A stretch of DNA of 64,000 bases from an uncultured Paraprevotella sp. Lineage in GTDB: Bacteria > Bacteroidota > Bacteroidia > Bacteroidales > Bacteroidaceae. Below are positions 25,793-35,540 of the stretch, piece after piece. The stretch's first letter is position 1; the number at the start of each line of letters is the position of its first letter. The notes under the pieces are model-generated. The model ran no database searches. It worked only from the letters and a program-made list of their open reading frames with translations, and was not told the origin of the DNA. Made by a program: the position numbers and the translations under genes. The stretch covers positions 62,001 through 126,000 of the forward strand of contig CAJUGV010000001.1 of NCBI GenBank assembly GCA_910586505.1, written 5' to 3'.

Positions 25793-25856
25793 TGCGAAAA
25801 CAGAAAAACAGTCCGAAGCATTTCTTTCCGACCTGTTTAGAATAAGATATTAACTC

Positions 25857-26525
25857 ATGAATTTTGTCTATAAGATACCGGTTCTGCGTTCTCTTGTACG
25901 TATATACGAACTGGCCTGCTTTCAAAAGAAATGGCGCAAACGCAACAGACATAACCAGACCGTGGCGATAAACATGTTTCCTATGACATGCGTTGAAGTA
26001 GGAAACGGAACATATGGCGAGTTGCATATACAGAGTTACTATCCGGATAAGGAACGCCTGATTATAGGAAATTATGTTTCGTTAGCCTCCGGTATTCATT
26101 TTATTTTGAGTGGGAACCACCAAACCGAAACATTGTTCACTTACCCGATTCGTTCTACTCTTACAAAACGGCACTGCCATGAAGATAGTGTCAGTAAAGG
26201 TACAATCGTAATAGACGATGAAGTATGGATTGGCTATGGAGTCACCATTCTTTCCGGGGTGTTCATTGGAAAAGGCAGTATAGTAGCTGCCGGTTCAGTC
26301 GTGACGCACGATATTCCACCCTATGCTATAGCTGGAGGCAATCCGGCACGTATTATCAGATACCGCCTGCCGGAAGAAGTCATTCCTATTATCAACAACC
26401 TCAACCTGAATGACCTGTCACATGAGCAACAAACTACATTATTAAACGAATTGTACAGGCCATTGAAGACAAAGGAAGACGCATTACGAATTGCAAAATT
26501 AATTCATTATGAAACCCAGCGATAA
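25857..26525 (+). CDS. CatB-like hexapeptide O-acyltransferase
   Basis: Likely acetylates a sugar of the surface glycan. The 222 residues show a left-handed beta-helix with hexapeptide repeats (VIDDEVWIGYGVTILSGVFI, GKGSIVAAGSVVTHD) and the family end IAGGNPARIIRYR. His88 in SGNHQTET is in the position of the catalytic histidine of xenobiotic/CatB acetyltransferases. The N-terminal 40 residues are basic and may contact the membrane. It overlaps the WbsX gene by 17 bp. Confidence 0.88.
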   Translation: MNFVYKIPVLRSLVRIYELACFQKKWRKRNRHNQTVAINMFPMTCVEVGNGTYGELHIQSYYPDKERLIIGNYVSLASGIHFILSGNHQTETLFTYPIRSTLTKRHCHEDSVSKGTIVIDDEVWIGYGVTILSGVFIGKGSIVAAGSVVTHDIPPYAIAGGNPARIIRYRLPEEVIPIINNLNLNDLSHEQQTTLLNELYRPLKTKEDALRIAKLIHYETQR

Positions 26526-27603
26526 TCAGAAAGCAAGAGTCATCGCGTTCTACCTTCCACAATTTCATCCTACTCCGGAAAACGACAAATGGTGGGGAAA
26601 AGGATTCACGGAATGGACCAATGTAGGCAAAGCACGTCCGCTGTTCAAAAAACATTACCAGCCACGTGTACCGGCCGATTTAGGTTACTACGATCTGCGT
26701 CTGCCTGAAACACGAAAAGCGCAGGCTGATATGGCACGTGCTTACGGCATTGAGGGATTCTGTTACTGGCATTACTGGTTCGGAAATGGCAAACAATTGT
26801 TGCAAAGACCTTTTCAGGAGGTACTGAAAAGCGGAGAACCGGATTTTCCGTTTTGTCTGGCATGGGCAAACCACAGTTGGGAAGACAAACAGTTCAGCAA
26901 AGACGGCGGACACAAAATACTGATGGAGCAGCTATATCCCGGTGACGAGGATTATATCTTACACTTCAACGCCTTGTTGCCCGCTTTCAAAGACCCCAGA
27001 TATATCCGCGTGCATGGGAATCCTATGTTTGTTATTTACAATCCCGCAGAGATCCCCAACCCTGCCCGTTTCATTTCTTTATGGCAACAATTGGCCTCAG
27101 ACCACGGATTTCGTATCCACTTTGTAGGCCATACCTCAAAACCGCAAGAACTTATCCGTTACCGGAAATGGGGATTTGATGCTACCATCATGATAAGATT
27201 ATTCGATGTCTTTAAGAAAGACTTCTCTTTGTTGGAACGGATAAACGCCAAATTGCAGCGTGTCATGCTGAATCAAGGACGTCGCATCGAATACAGCCGT
27301 GCCGCACGCTATTTTTATGGAACAGAAGAAAGAGCTGACGATTGCTATCCGTCTATTATCCCTAATTGGGACCACTCACCCCGTTCAGGCCGGGCCGCAC
27401 ATATCCTTATCCGCTCCACACCGGAAAAGTTCAGGAAACATGCATCAGATTCGTTCGACAACATCGCACATAAAGATCGGGAAGACCGGATTGTATTCCT
27501 CAAATCGTGGAACGAATGGGCGGAAGGCAACTACATGGAACCCGACCTAAAATTCGGACGAGGCTATCTCGAAGCACTGAAACAAGCCCTGGAAGAAAAA
27601 TAA
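26509..27603 (+). CDS. WbsX-family glycan enzyme
   Basis: WbsX proteins (GH99-like fold) occur in O-antigen and capsule clusters and are treated as glycosyltransferases; the reaction here is unknown. The 364 residues carry the family marks VIAFYLPQFHPTPENDKWWG, KGFTEWTNVGKARPLF, GIEGFCYWHYWFGNGKQLL, and the closing FLKSWNEWAEGNYMEPD. No signal peptide. Length is normal. Translation is probably coupled to the acyltransferase, whose end it overlaps. Confidence 0.9.
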   Translation: MKPSDNQKARVIAFYLPQFHPTPENDKWWGKGFTEWTNVGKARPLFKKHYQPRVPADLGYYDLRLPETRKAQADMARAYGIEGFCYWHYWFGNGKQLLQRPFQEVLKSGEPDFPFCLAWANHSWEDKQFSKDGGHKILMEQLYPGDEDYILHFNALLPAFKDPRYIRVHGNPMFVIYNPAEIPNPARFISLWQQLASDHGFRIHFVGHTSKPQELIRYRKWGFDATIMIRLFDVFKKDFSLLERINAKLQRVMLNQGRRIEYSRAARYFYGTEERADDCYPSIIPNWDHSPRSGRAAHILIRSTPEKFRKHASDSFDNIAHKDREDRIVFLKSWNEWAEGNYMEPDLKFGRGYLEALKQALEEK

Positions 27604-27653
27604 CAAAGAAACAAAACCGGCTTTCTTACCGGTCAACCGCATACTCATACACA

Positions 27654-28769
27654 ATGAACAATCATCCCAAAATAGCATTGCTCAAACAAGAAGTCTACCA
27701 AGATTTATATGTTTGTCCCACAACTGAAAAAGATCCTGCAGCCATACTGTTCTCTTCCATGGGACGGGTAGGCCCTATAGGACTGATGGCCGAACTGAAC
27801 GCTGACTTCTACATTATCAAAGAAGAAGACAACTACGAAACACAGATTTACCGAAAAGTCATCCCACGTATAGCCAACGATCTGCAATTGCTCAAGACGC
27901 AAACGCTCGACAAACTTCCTGGACAGGAATTCAAATGTCCGGGCAGCCCTTTCCCGAACGGAAAATTCGCCACAGATTGCCGAAAGATAGACTGGAGTAC
28001 GTATGACATCGTGATATCCGTCAACGTGTCTCTGCCTACCGAAATAGTCATGCAATATCCTCATACCCTGTTTGCCTACATGATAGGCGAAGCCAACCTC
28101 GCCACGGGATCGGCACATTTCGGTTACGACGTCACCCTGAACCAGATGGCGCGTGGGATTGTGGCCACACGTTGCGGCAAGGTAGACTTTCCCTATACAT
28201 TTATTGGCGGGCATACGTTAGAGAATATTCTTTGCAATTATTTGCGACGTCCGTCACAACGTAAAGGTATATTCATGGAAATCAATTCCACTACCGAACG
28301 TCCTGTCACTCATTATCCCCTCCATTTCGAACCTCTCGCAAAAGCAGGACACAACATCATCCTACATAAACAAAAGATAGCGGACAATCTACAAAGTATA
28401 TACGATGCCAAATATTTCGTAAAATGGGGCGGGCGAACCATCCGCGGCAATTCCGTGGCCGAAGCCGTGTCGTTGGGCGCACTGGCCATTATGAACCGCA
28501 ACGAGGTTATCCACAAGGAACTCATTATTGATGAATGTCACATCACATCCATGGACGAACTGAAAAATCTTATCGGGCTACTCGAACAAGACCATGAACT
28601 CTACGAACGACTACGGACTAAACAAAGAACCGTACTACAAAACCTGTTCTTCGACCGACCGCTCCGCTCACTGGAAAACTGTCTGCAAGAAAAAAGACAA
28701 TGCAAATCCAGGCGCCGATACACATGGTTAGACCAATGCTTCGATCGTCTGTGTTTCATTCGTCCCTGA
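27654..28769 (+). CDS. Putative glycosyltransferase (GT-B-like)
   Basis: Likely sugar transferase of unresolved family, 371 residues. The frame is open from 27507, but the first 49 codons overlap the WbsX gene and are Arg/Thr/Ser-rich without protein character, so ATG 27654 was taken. The C-terminal half has KYFVKWGGRTIRGNSVAEAV followed by SLGALAIMNR, resembling the nucleotide-sugar site of GT-B enzymes, where a conserved Glu follows a Gly-rich loop. No membrane segments. It lies between WbsX and a GT2-like gene. Confidence 0.6.
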   Translation: MNNHPKIALLKQEVYQDLYVCPTTEKDPAAILFSSMGRVGPIGLMAELNADFYIIKEEDNYETQIYRKVIPRIANDLQLLKTQTLDKLPGQEFKCPGSPFPNGKFATDCRKIDWSTYDIVISVNVSLPTEIVMQYPHTLFAYMIGEANLATGSAHFGYDVTLNQMARGIVATRCGKVDFPYTFIGGHTLENILCNYLRRPSQRKGIFMEINSTTERPVTHYPLHFEPLAKAGHNIILHKQKIADNLQSIYDAKYFVKWGGRTIRGNSVAEAVSLGALAIMNRNEVIHKELIIDECHITSMDELKNLIGLLEQDHELYERLRTKQRTVLQNLFFDRPLRSLENCLQEKRQCKSRRRYTWLDQCFDRLCFIRP

Positions 28770-28821
28770 CAAACACGGCGACATACCATTTGCTTTTTCA
28801 TCCTGTTATCACTATATTATC

Positions 28822-29733
28822 ATGGAAACTGCTCCTATCCTACTATTTGTCTATAACCGTCCGGCCCATACATGCCGCACGCTGAAAGCCCTGTTACACA
28901 ACGACCTTTCCGCCCAAAGCGACCTGTTTGTCTACTCAGATGCCGCACGCAACGAAACCGACCGGTCAGCAGTGGAGGAAGTACGCCATATCATTCACGG
29001 CATCACCGGATTCCGAACGATACATATCACGGAACGGGAAGAGAATCAAGGACTCGCCCGGAACATTATCGACGGTGTCACCTCCGTAGTAAACCGCTAC
29101 GGAAAAGTCATTGTGCTGGAAGACGACCTCGTAGTGGCACCCCACTTCCTGCAATTCATGAACGATGCGCTGTATACTTATCGCGATACACCGCAAGTAG
29201 GGCATATACAGGCATGCGACTTTACCAACGACACTTCGTTGCCGGATACTTTCCTTATCAAATGGACGGGAAGTTGGGGATGGGGCACATGGAAGCGTGC
29301 TTGGCAACTGTTTAACCCCGACGGGAAAGCATTGCTGGCAGAAATACAACGCCGTAACCTGACTTACACCTTCGACTTCGACGGAAAGTACGGATACACA
29401 CGCATGTTGCGCCGACAAACGGAAGGGAAGAACAACTCCTGGGCCATCCGTTGGAACGCTTCGCTCTTTCTCAATAATGTTTTGTCACTCAATGTGGGAC
29501 GATCTCTTGTGCAAAATATCGGATTCGACGGTAGCGGAACCCACTGCGGCAGTGGCAACCTATATCACTCCGGTCTGTGTATGGAGCGTATTCACGTAGA
29601 AAAAATATCGCCTGTGGAGGAAAATATGAAAGCAAGAGCAGCCTATGTCCGTTACTACGCCCGTACCAATTCATTCATGGCCAAGGCCGTCAGACGACTG
29701 AAACGAACCTTAAAAGGTGATTTCGGTGCATAA
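28822..29733 (+). CDS. GT2-like glycosyltransferase with EDD motif
   Basis: Likely GT-A-fold transferase, 303 residues. The N-terminus PILLFVYNRPAHTCRTLKAL and FVYSDAARNETD are typical nucleotide-binding elements; VIVLEDDLVVAPHFLQFMND near residue 97 has the acidic metal-binding motif, as in GNT-I-like and related GT2 enzymes. TGSWGWGTWKRAW follows as the acceptor-side Trp-rich segment. The C-terminal tail is basic (RRLKRTLKG). Start 28822 is the first ATG and puts the first strand at the N-terminus. Confidence 0.82.
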   Translation: METAPILLFVYNRPAHTCRTLKALLHNDLSAQSDLFVYSDAARNETDRSAVEEVRHIIHGITGFRTIHITEREENQGLARNIIDGVTSVVNRYGKVIVLEDDLVVAPHFLQFMNDALYTYRDTPQVGHIQACDFTNDTSLPDTFLIKWTGSWGWGTWKRAWQLFNPDGKALLAEIQRRNLTYTFDFDGKYGYTRMLRRQTEGKNNSWAIRWNASLFLNNVLSLNVGRSLVQNIGFDGSGTHCGSGNLYHSGLCMERIHVEKISPVEENMKARAAYVRYYARTNSFMAKAVRRLKRTLKGDFGA

Positions 29734-29793
29734 AAATCACCTTTTCATAATCAAAGAATGGACTGATTCTTATGACATCTCACCCAGAATCCC

Positions 29794-29801
29794 TAATTTT
29801 G
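29794..29801 (+). promoter_or_regulatory. Bacteroidetes -7 element for GT4 gene
   Basis: TAATTTTG matches TAnnTTTG, 19 bp before the next ATG, in an 87-bp gap. A TATG, not TTTG, stands at the -33 position. It may start a short transcript with the last two glycosyltransferases. Confidence 0.45.
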
Positions 29802-29820
29802 CAGAAACGAACAAAAAAGT

Positions 29821-31083
29821 ATGAGAGTTCTCATTGTCAACACATCCGAGAATATCGGAGGAGCGGCTATTGCCGCTAACCGTCTGATGGAAGCCTTGAA
29901 AAACAACGGTATTAAGGCTAAGATGCTGGTACGTGATAAACGGACGGATCAAATTACGGTAACCAACCTGCCGCAGTCCCCGCTGTTAAAAGCCAAATTC
30001 TTATGGGAACGATACTGCATCTGGCAAGCCAACCGGTTCAAAAGACATAATCTATTCCAGGTGGATCTGGCTAACACAGGCACAGATATCACCTCGCTGC
30101 CGGAATTCAAAGAAGCCGATGTCATTCATCTACATTGGGTGAATCAGGGATTTCTATCATTGAAAAACATCCGCCGCATCATAGACAGCGGCAAGCCCAT
30201 CGTGTGGACCATGCACGACCAATGGCCGTTCACCGGTATCTGCCACTATAGTGGAGAATGCACAAAGTACCATACGGAATGCCACCATTGCCCTCTGCTC
30301 ATTCACGGCGGGAGCAGCAATGATCTTTCCGCCAAGGTCTTCAGGCGAAAAAAACAGATGCTGCACGGCGCACATATAATCTTCGTTGCATGCAGCCATT
30401 GGCTGGAAGGACTGGCACGGCAAAGCGCCCTACTGATAGGACAAGAAGTAACGTCCATCCCCAACACCATCAACGCCAATATATTCCATCCGGCTGAAAA
30501 AAAGAAAGTACGCCTACAATGCAATCTCCCCGTCAACAAAAAACTCTTGCTTTTCGGTTCACTCAAAACCACCGATCCCCGCAAAGGCATCATCTATCTG
30601 ATTAAAGCCTGCCGTATATTAAAAGAGAAAGACCCCGACCTGAGTGCACAAATAGGTATCGTTGTAGTAGGAAACCAAGCCGACCGGATACGCCGGTTTT
30701 TCCCTTTTCCTGTATATGCCATTGACTATGTAAACAACGAGCGTCAAATGGCCCGACTGTATAATGCGGTAGATGCCTATGTCACTCCTTCGTTAGAAGA
30801 CAATCTGCCCAACACCATCGTTGAGGCACTCTCATGCGGAGTGCCCTGTGTAGGCTTTAACGTAGGGGGAATTCCGGAAATGATAGAACATCATCGTAAC
30901 GGTTATCTGGCCGAAGCCCGCAATGCGGAAGATCTGGCGGAAGGCATACGATTTACACTGAATGCTCCCCTAAAGAGTCAGCTTTCGGCCAACGCCGTGC
31001 GTTCTGCCTTGAAAAAATACGGAGAAACAAACGTCACCTCCCAATATATTGCCGTCTATACACGGGCAACTCAGAAAAGATAA
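29821..31083 (+). CDS. GT4-family glycosyltransferase
   Basis: Retaining GT-B glycosyltransferase of family 4, 420 residues. The N-terminal domain opens with RVLIVNTSENIGGAAIAANR (donor/acceptor glycine loop). The C-terminal domain has LLFGSLKTTDPRKGIIYLI and YVTPSLEDNLPNTIVEALSC (from about residue 321), the E-x7-E motif, followed by GVPCVGFNVGGIPEMI. VWTMHDQWPFTGICHYSGEC is a usual acceptor-side segment of capsule transferases in Bacteroides. The sugar donor cannot be told. Next gene begins 14 bp downstream. Confidence 0.92.
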   Translation: MRVLIVNTSENIGGAAIAANRLMEALKNNGIKAKMLVRDKRTDQITVTNLPQSPLLKAKFLWERYCIWQANRFKRHNLFQVDLANTGTDITSLPEFKEADVIHLHWVNQGFLSLKNIRRIIDSGKPIVWTMHDQWPFTGICHYSGECTKYHTECHHCPLLIHGGSSNDLSAKVFRRKKQMLHGAHIIFVACSHWLEGLARQSALLIGQEVTSIPNTINANIFHPAEKKKVRLQCNLPVNKKLLLFGSLKTTDPRKGIIYLIKACRILKEKDPDLSAQIGIVVVGNQADRIRRFFPFPVYAIDYVNNERQMARLYNAVDAYVTPSLEDNLPNTIVEALSCGVPCVGFNVGGIPEMIEHHRNGYLAEARNAEDLAEGIRFTLNAPLKSQLSANAVRSALKKYGETNVTSQYIAVYTRATQKR

Positions 31084-31097
31084 ACCGTAAAGGTATC

Positions 31098-31886
31098 ATG
31101 AATAAAACTCCTCTCCCAACAATCACCATAGCCACTGTAACTTACAATGCGGAAGAAACTCTTCCTCACACACTGGAAAGCGTAGCAGAACAAACTTATC
31201 CTTATGTCGAACATCTCATTATCGACGGGTGTTCCAAAGACCACACCATAGAAATAATACACAAATATGTCGATGCCAACGCCGGAAATGCACATCCCCA
31301 TGACATACGCTTCATCCGGGAACCGGACAAGGGATTATACGATGCAATGAACAAAGCCCTGGAACAAGCATCGGGCGACTATATCGTATTCCTTAATGCC
31401 GGCGACCGACTGCACGACACAGACACCCTTCAACAAGCTTTCGGACATATTACCGACGCAAACTGTCCGGCCATCGTCTATGGCGAAACAGACTGCATAG
31501 ACCACAACGGACATTTCGTCCGCCACCGCCGTTTGCAAACTCCGAAACAGCTGGACTGGCGAAGTTTTCGCTACGGAATGCTCGTCTGCCACCAGTCTTT
31601 TTACGTCCGTACCGATCTGGCAGTCAGGGAAACCTACAATCTCGACTATCGCTTCTCTGCCGACTTCGATTGGTGCATACGCCTAATGAAACGGGCAAAA
31701 CAGTTTGGCGAATCAATATACAATACCAATATCATTCTCACCGACTATCTATATGAAGGCCTCACTACACAAAACCACAAGAAATCTCTGTGGGAACGCT
31801 TCCGCATCATGGTCGCTCATTACGGGTGGAGTATGACCGTGATACAACACATTCGGTTCGTTTTCCGTGCCTTCTTGAAGCGATGA
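31098..31886 (+). CDS. GT2-family glycosyltransferase (WcaA-like)
   Basis: Inverting GT-A transferase, 262 residues. It has PTITIATVTYNAEETLPHTL at the N-terminus, HLIIDGCSKDHTIEII, PDKGLYDAMNKALEQASGDY and VFLNAGDRLHDTD, where the Gly-Asp acts as the DxD-type metal site near residue 98. The C-terminal part ends in a basic amphipathic helix (HIRFVFRAFLKR). It closes the glycan cluster. Donor and acceptor are unknown. Confidence 0.92.
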   Translation: MNKTPLPTITIATVTYNAEETLPHTLESVAEQTYPYVEHLIIDGCSKDHTIEIIHKYVDANAGNAHPHDIRFIREPDKGLYDAMNKALEQASGDYIVFLNAGDRLHDTDTLQQAFGHITDANCPAIVYGETDCIDHNGHFVRHRRLQTPKQLDWRSFRYGMLVCHQSFYVRTDLAVRETYNLDYRFSADFDWCIRLMKRAKQFGESIYNTNIILTDYLYEGLTTQNHKKSLWERFRIMVAHYGWSMTVIQHIRFVFRAFLKR

Positions 31887-31952
31887 CTGCATATTAGCGC
31901 TCTCCTTATATTTTATGGTGCATTTGTAATAGTCCGTCCGACTCAGCGATTG

Positions 31953-31960
31953 TATTTTTG
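31953..31960 (+). promoter_or_regulatory. Bacteroidetes -7 element for GH43 gene
   Basis: TATTTTTG matches TAnnTTTG, 32 bp before the ATG at 31992. The nearest TTTG upstream (31923-31926) is 26 nt away, longer than ideal. An earlier in-frame ATG at 31950 precedes this element and is therefore not used. Confidence 0.5.
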
Positions 31961-31991
31961 TGTGTTTATTCACTTTAATTCATATCAACAC

Positions 31992-33752
31992 ATGAAAAAA
32001 ACTATCGCACTTTCTTTCTTGTGCTGCCAAATGGCTTTCACATCTCTTGCAGCACAACAGATGACCGTTTTCGAGAAGGTAGGCAACGGCGAAGAGTCTG
32101 TGCAAGAATTCTTTCCGGGTGAACACCGGGCACGCCCGGTTATGGGCACTTATACCCATAGCGAACGTATGGGAATTTTTTCCGGAGGACAAGACTTAGG
32201 GGGTTCCTCCGGCTGGTACACGGATACCCGCTGGGGAGATCTCGGCGACGGCACTTTTGCCAATCCCGTACTGAACGGGGACTATTCCGACCCGGATGTG
32301 ATTCGTGTCGGTAATAAATACTACATGACTTGTTCCGAGTTCCATTTTATGGGGATGAATATACTGGAATCCGACGACATGGTAAACTGGAAAATCATCG
32401 GCCGTATCTTCGACCGTATCAATCTAGAAGGATACTCCGGAATGGACAAGTATGGAAACGGTAGCTGGGCACCGGCCCTCCGTTATCACGACGGCAAGTT
32501 CTGGATGTATGTATGTACGCCCAATGAAGGTTTGCTTATGTCCACGGCCACCGATCCCGCCGGTCCTTGGAGTCCGCTCCATCTGGTAAAAAAAGTATCG
32601 GGATGGGAAGACCCCTGCCCGCTGTGGGACGAAGACGGCCAGGCCTACATAGGCAGAAGCCAGTTGGGAGGCGGCCCCATCATCATCCACAAGATGAGCG
32701 CAGACGGCAAGTCGTTGCTCGACGACGGTCGGAAAGTGTATGAAGGACCGACAGCCGAAGGTACGAAACTATTCATCAAAGACGGATATTACTATATAAG
32801 CATTCCGGAAGGAGGAGTAGGCACAGGATGGCAGACCGTGATGCGCTCAAAAAACATCTACGGCCCTTATGAGCAGAAAAGGGTGCTTGAAATGGGGTCT
32901 ACCAAAGTAAACGGCCCTCATCAGGGAGCACTGGTAGATACCCCCGAAGGCGAATGGTGGTTCTATCATTTCCAATCCACCGAACCTCAGGGACGGGTCG
33001 TACATCTCCAGCCCGTCATTTGGAAAGACGGATTTCCCGTAGTCGGTACCGACTACGACCGTAACGGAATCGGAGAGCCGATGAAGATTTGCCGCAAACC
33101 GTCTACGGGTGTTCAAAACAAGCCTTATGCCCCCCAAGCCTCAGATGATTTCGAAACGTCCGAATTGGGTCTGCAATGGCAATTCAACCACAACCCGCAC
33201 GACGCCTACTGGTCGCTGACGAATAAACCGGGCTGGCTGGAAATCAAATCGCAGCAAGCTGATAAGCTGCGTACAGCCTTCAACCAATTCACACAAAAAA
33301 CGATGGGCAACAAAGGGGTTGTCACCGTAAAAATAGATTTCTCCCAGCTCGATGCAGGCGGCCGTGCCGGTATCGAATGTATAGGAAACAAATTTGTAGG
33401 TGGAGGCGTTACCGTATCTGACGAAAACGGTGTCCTTACTCCACGCCTTTATATGGAGAACAACGGGACAACGAAGACTTATACCAACATCTCCTCCCTC
33501 AAAGATAAGTGCATATACATTCGTCTGGAAATAGATGCCGTACAAAACAAACATACGTTCTATTACAGTGTGAACAACCAGAAATTCATCATGTTCGGAG
33601 ACACATTCGAGTCCGGTTCAGGCGATTGGAAGGGCAGCCGTATCGGTATCTACAGCTACAACACGCTATCCACGGGCGGCAGCGCATTCTTCGATGATTT
33701 TACCTATCTGTTCGACGGCCCCGGCGGACTGATTCCCAACCCCTCTAAATAA
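31992..33752 (+). CDS. Secreted glycoside hydrolase family 43
   Basis: GH43 enzymes cleave alpha-L-arabinofuranosides, beta-xylosides or related links. The 586 residues have a signal peptide cut near SLAAQQ and a five-bladed propeller with the three acid residues: base Asp100 (DYSDPDVIRV), pKa-setting Asp207 (WEDPCPLWDEDG), and acid Glu, most likely Glu256 (AEGTKLFIKDGYYYI). A C-terminal concanavalin-like domain (about residues 370-575) contains DDFETSELGLQWQFNHNP, as in beta-xylosidase-type GH43 enzymes. No lipobox, so periplasmic or released. It is cotranscribed with the VCBS gene 6 bp downstream. Confidence 0.93.
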   Translation: MKKTIALSFLCCQMAFTSLAAQQMTVFEKVGNGEESVQEFFPGEHRARPVMGTYTHSERMGIFSGGQDLGGSSGWYTDTRWGDLGDGTFANPVLNGDYSDPDVIRVGNKYYMTCSEFHFMGMNILESDDMVNWKIIGRIFDRINLEGYSGMDKYGNGSWAPALRYHDGKFWMYVCTPNEGLLMSTATDPAGPWSPLHLVKKVSGWEDPCPLWDEDGQAYIGRSQLGGGPIIIHKMSADGKSLLDDGRKVYEGPTAEGTKLFIKDGYYYISIPEGGVGTGWQTVMRSKNIYGPYEQKRVLEMGSTKVNGPHQGALVDTPEGEWWFYHFQSTEPQGRVVHLQPVIWKDGFPVVGTDYDRNGIGEPMKICRKPSTGVQNKPYAPQASDDFETSELGLQWQFNHNPHDAYWSLTNKPGWLEIKSQQADKLRTAFNQFTQKTMGNKGVVTVKIDFSQLDAGGRAGIECIGNKFVGGGVTVSDENGVLTPRLYMENNGTTKTYTNISSLKDKCIYIRLEIDAVQNKHTFYYSVNNQKFIMFGDTFESGSGDWKGSRIGIYSYNTLSTGGSAFFDDFTYLFDGPGGLIPNPSK

Positions 33753-33758
33753 TAACCA

Positions 33759-35471
33759 ATGAGAAAACAACTTTTGACAATGATCATGGCATGGACGGCC
33801 ATATGGCCGTCCGCAGCCCATGTATGGGATGAACTGGCCATTTTGGCGCGCCCGAACGCCGAAGGAACATTTTCATTAGAGAAATACAGTTACCTTCAGC
33901 CCACCACTTACACCAATGCCGTATTCTTCGACTTCGACAACGACGAAAATCTCGACCTTCTTATCATGGGGCAAGGCGGCGACTGGAATATCAGCGGAAG
34001 CATCAAATTCGTTACGCTTTATCGCAATCTGGGCGAAGCCGAAGACTTCCGTTTCGAGCGCGTGCCGGATGCAGGCTTCCTGCAATTCAGGGATGAGGGT
34101 TTCTATAATCCCATTTCTACCGGCGACTTCAACCACGACGGTTATACGGATGTCGTCATGATGAATACCCGAAACGGACGTAGCATAGATCTCTACCTCA
34201 ACGACAAAGGTACCGGACGTTTCATACGTCAGGACATCAGTTTTGAGGGAGCTACCAACGGTTCCGTCATGTTCGGTGACCTGAACAACGACGGTTGGCT
34301 GGACATCGAGTATTCCGGTTACAGCAATAAGACATCCACCGCACTGAAAACCTACATCAACCAAAAGAACGGAAGTTTCGCAGATGTTACCCCACAAGAA
34401 ATCTTCGGAGCATTTCAGGGACAGTCCACCCTGGCCGACATCAACGGAGACGGCACACTGGACATCATCAGTACAGGAAACGGAGACAACTGGATATGCC
34501 TGGCATCCATCTATTATAATACGCTTGACCAGAACGGATATCCCGTATGGCACTACACAGCGGAAAAAGAAAGCGGCATTCTCGGAGTGAGCCGTGCCAA
34601 TCCGTTGGTTGCCGATTTTAATGCAGACGGACGCATGGATATGATCATCAATGGCGAACCGAGCGATGGCAGCGGATTCCGCAACCGCATATACTACCAG
34701 AATGAAACAGGAAACTTTACCATGGACACCTCTTTCCCTATCGTCCCGGTCAATCAAGATGGCGGAATCAACATGGGCGACTGGAACGGAGACGGAAACA
34801 TGGACATTATCGTAGGAGGTTATGTAGGCACACGCGATCAAAGTGCACCAGCATGCTATTCCTCTCCCCTCCGCGTATATGAAAACCTGCCGGAAAAGAC
34901 AGGACTGAAAGGCAATTCATTCCCCGATGCACCGAGCCGTGTTTCGGCAGAACTCCTCGGTTCGGAGATTGTTATTACCTGGAACGACGGACACGACAAT
35001 GAAACGGCTATCGAAGCCCTACGCTACAATCTGTTTGTAAGAAACGAAACCACAGGAGAAACATACTGCCTCATCCCGGCCGACCGGCAAAGCGGCAGAC
35101 TCAAAGTAGGCACGGACTTGCAGACATCGCTATCCTCCGCCGTCAAAACCTATCGCATCACACCTTTCGGCGAAGGAGAATACACCATCGGCGTACAGGC
35201 ATTGGACCAGTCATACGCCGGCAGTACGTTCACCACCTGCACACTCCACATCGGTTCGCATATAGGCTCGCTGTCTGACGCTTCCGGCTTCAAAATCATC
35301 CGTCACGACGGAAATATAAAAGTAAAAAGCCCGCTCTACGAACGCGTAAGAATCTATACCACGGACGGACGACTCGTTGCCAGCGGCATTACCAACGAAG
35401 CCATCATGCTTCCGGCACGGGGTGCATATCTCGTATCTGCCGGCACTTTCAGGGAAAAAGTACTATTCTGA
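33759..35471 (+). CDS. VCBS/FG-GAP repeat protein, probable glycan-binding propeller
   Basis: Function unknown; probably binding, not catalysis. The 570 residues start with a signal peptide (cut near SAAH). At least six calcium-type repeats follow (DFDNDENLDLLIMG, DFNHDGYTDVVMMN, DLNNDGWLDIEYSG, DINGDGTLDIISTG, DFNADGRMDMIING, DWNGDGNMDIIVGG), which would build an integrin-alpha-like beta-propeller up to about residue 370. An Fn3-like region and a C-terminal strand module (VRIYTTDGRLVASG ... GAYLVSAG), similar to a secretion-sorting domain, complete it. It follows GH43 by 6 bp. A second VCBS protein lies at 46.7-49.0 kb. Confidence 0.85.
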   Translation: MRKQLLTMIMAWTAIWPSAAHVWDELAILARPNAEGTFSLEKYSYLQPTTYTNAVFFDFDNDENLDLLIMGQGGDWNISGSIKFVTLYRNLGEAEDFRFERVPDAGFLQFRDEGFYNPISTGDFNHDGYTDVVMMNTRNGRSIDLYLNDKGTGRFIRQDISFEGATNGSVMFGDLNNDGWLDIEYSGYSNKTSTALKTYINQKNGSFADVTPQEIFGAFQGQSTLADINGDGTLDIISTGNGDNWICLASIYYNTLDQNGYPVWHYTAEKESGILGVSRANPLVADFNADGRMDMIINGEPSDGSGFRNRIYYQNETGNFTMDTSFPIVPVNQDGGINMGDWNGDGNMDIIVGGYVGTRDQSAPACYSSPLRVYENLPEKTGLKGNSFPDAPSRVSAELLGSEIVITWNDGHDNETAIEALRYNLFVRNETTGETYCLIPADRQSGRLKVGTDLQTSLSSAVKTYRITPFGEGEYTIGVQALDQSYAGSTFTTCTLHIGSHIGSLSDASGFKIIRHDGNIKVKSPLYERVRIYTTDGRLVASGITNEAIMLPARGAYLVSAGTFREKVLF

Positions 35472-35494
35472 AAATTCCCATCCGGAAAGGGGAT

Positions 35495-35540
35495 AAAAAA
35501 CAGAGGAGATGCACCGATGATGCATCTCCTCTGTTTTTTG
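35495..35540. terminator. Terminator after GH43-VCBS unit
   Basis: A perfect stem of about 15 bp (35498-35513 with 35521-35536) with A-run and T-run flanks. It ends the plus-strand transcript and could also stop minus-strand readthrough. Confidence 0.85.

Noticed and set aside
27507..27653. Upstream start for the 371-residue glycosyltransferase
   Set aside because: The extra 49 codons lie partly inside the WbsX gene and read as low-complexity Arg/Thr/Ser text without conserved features.
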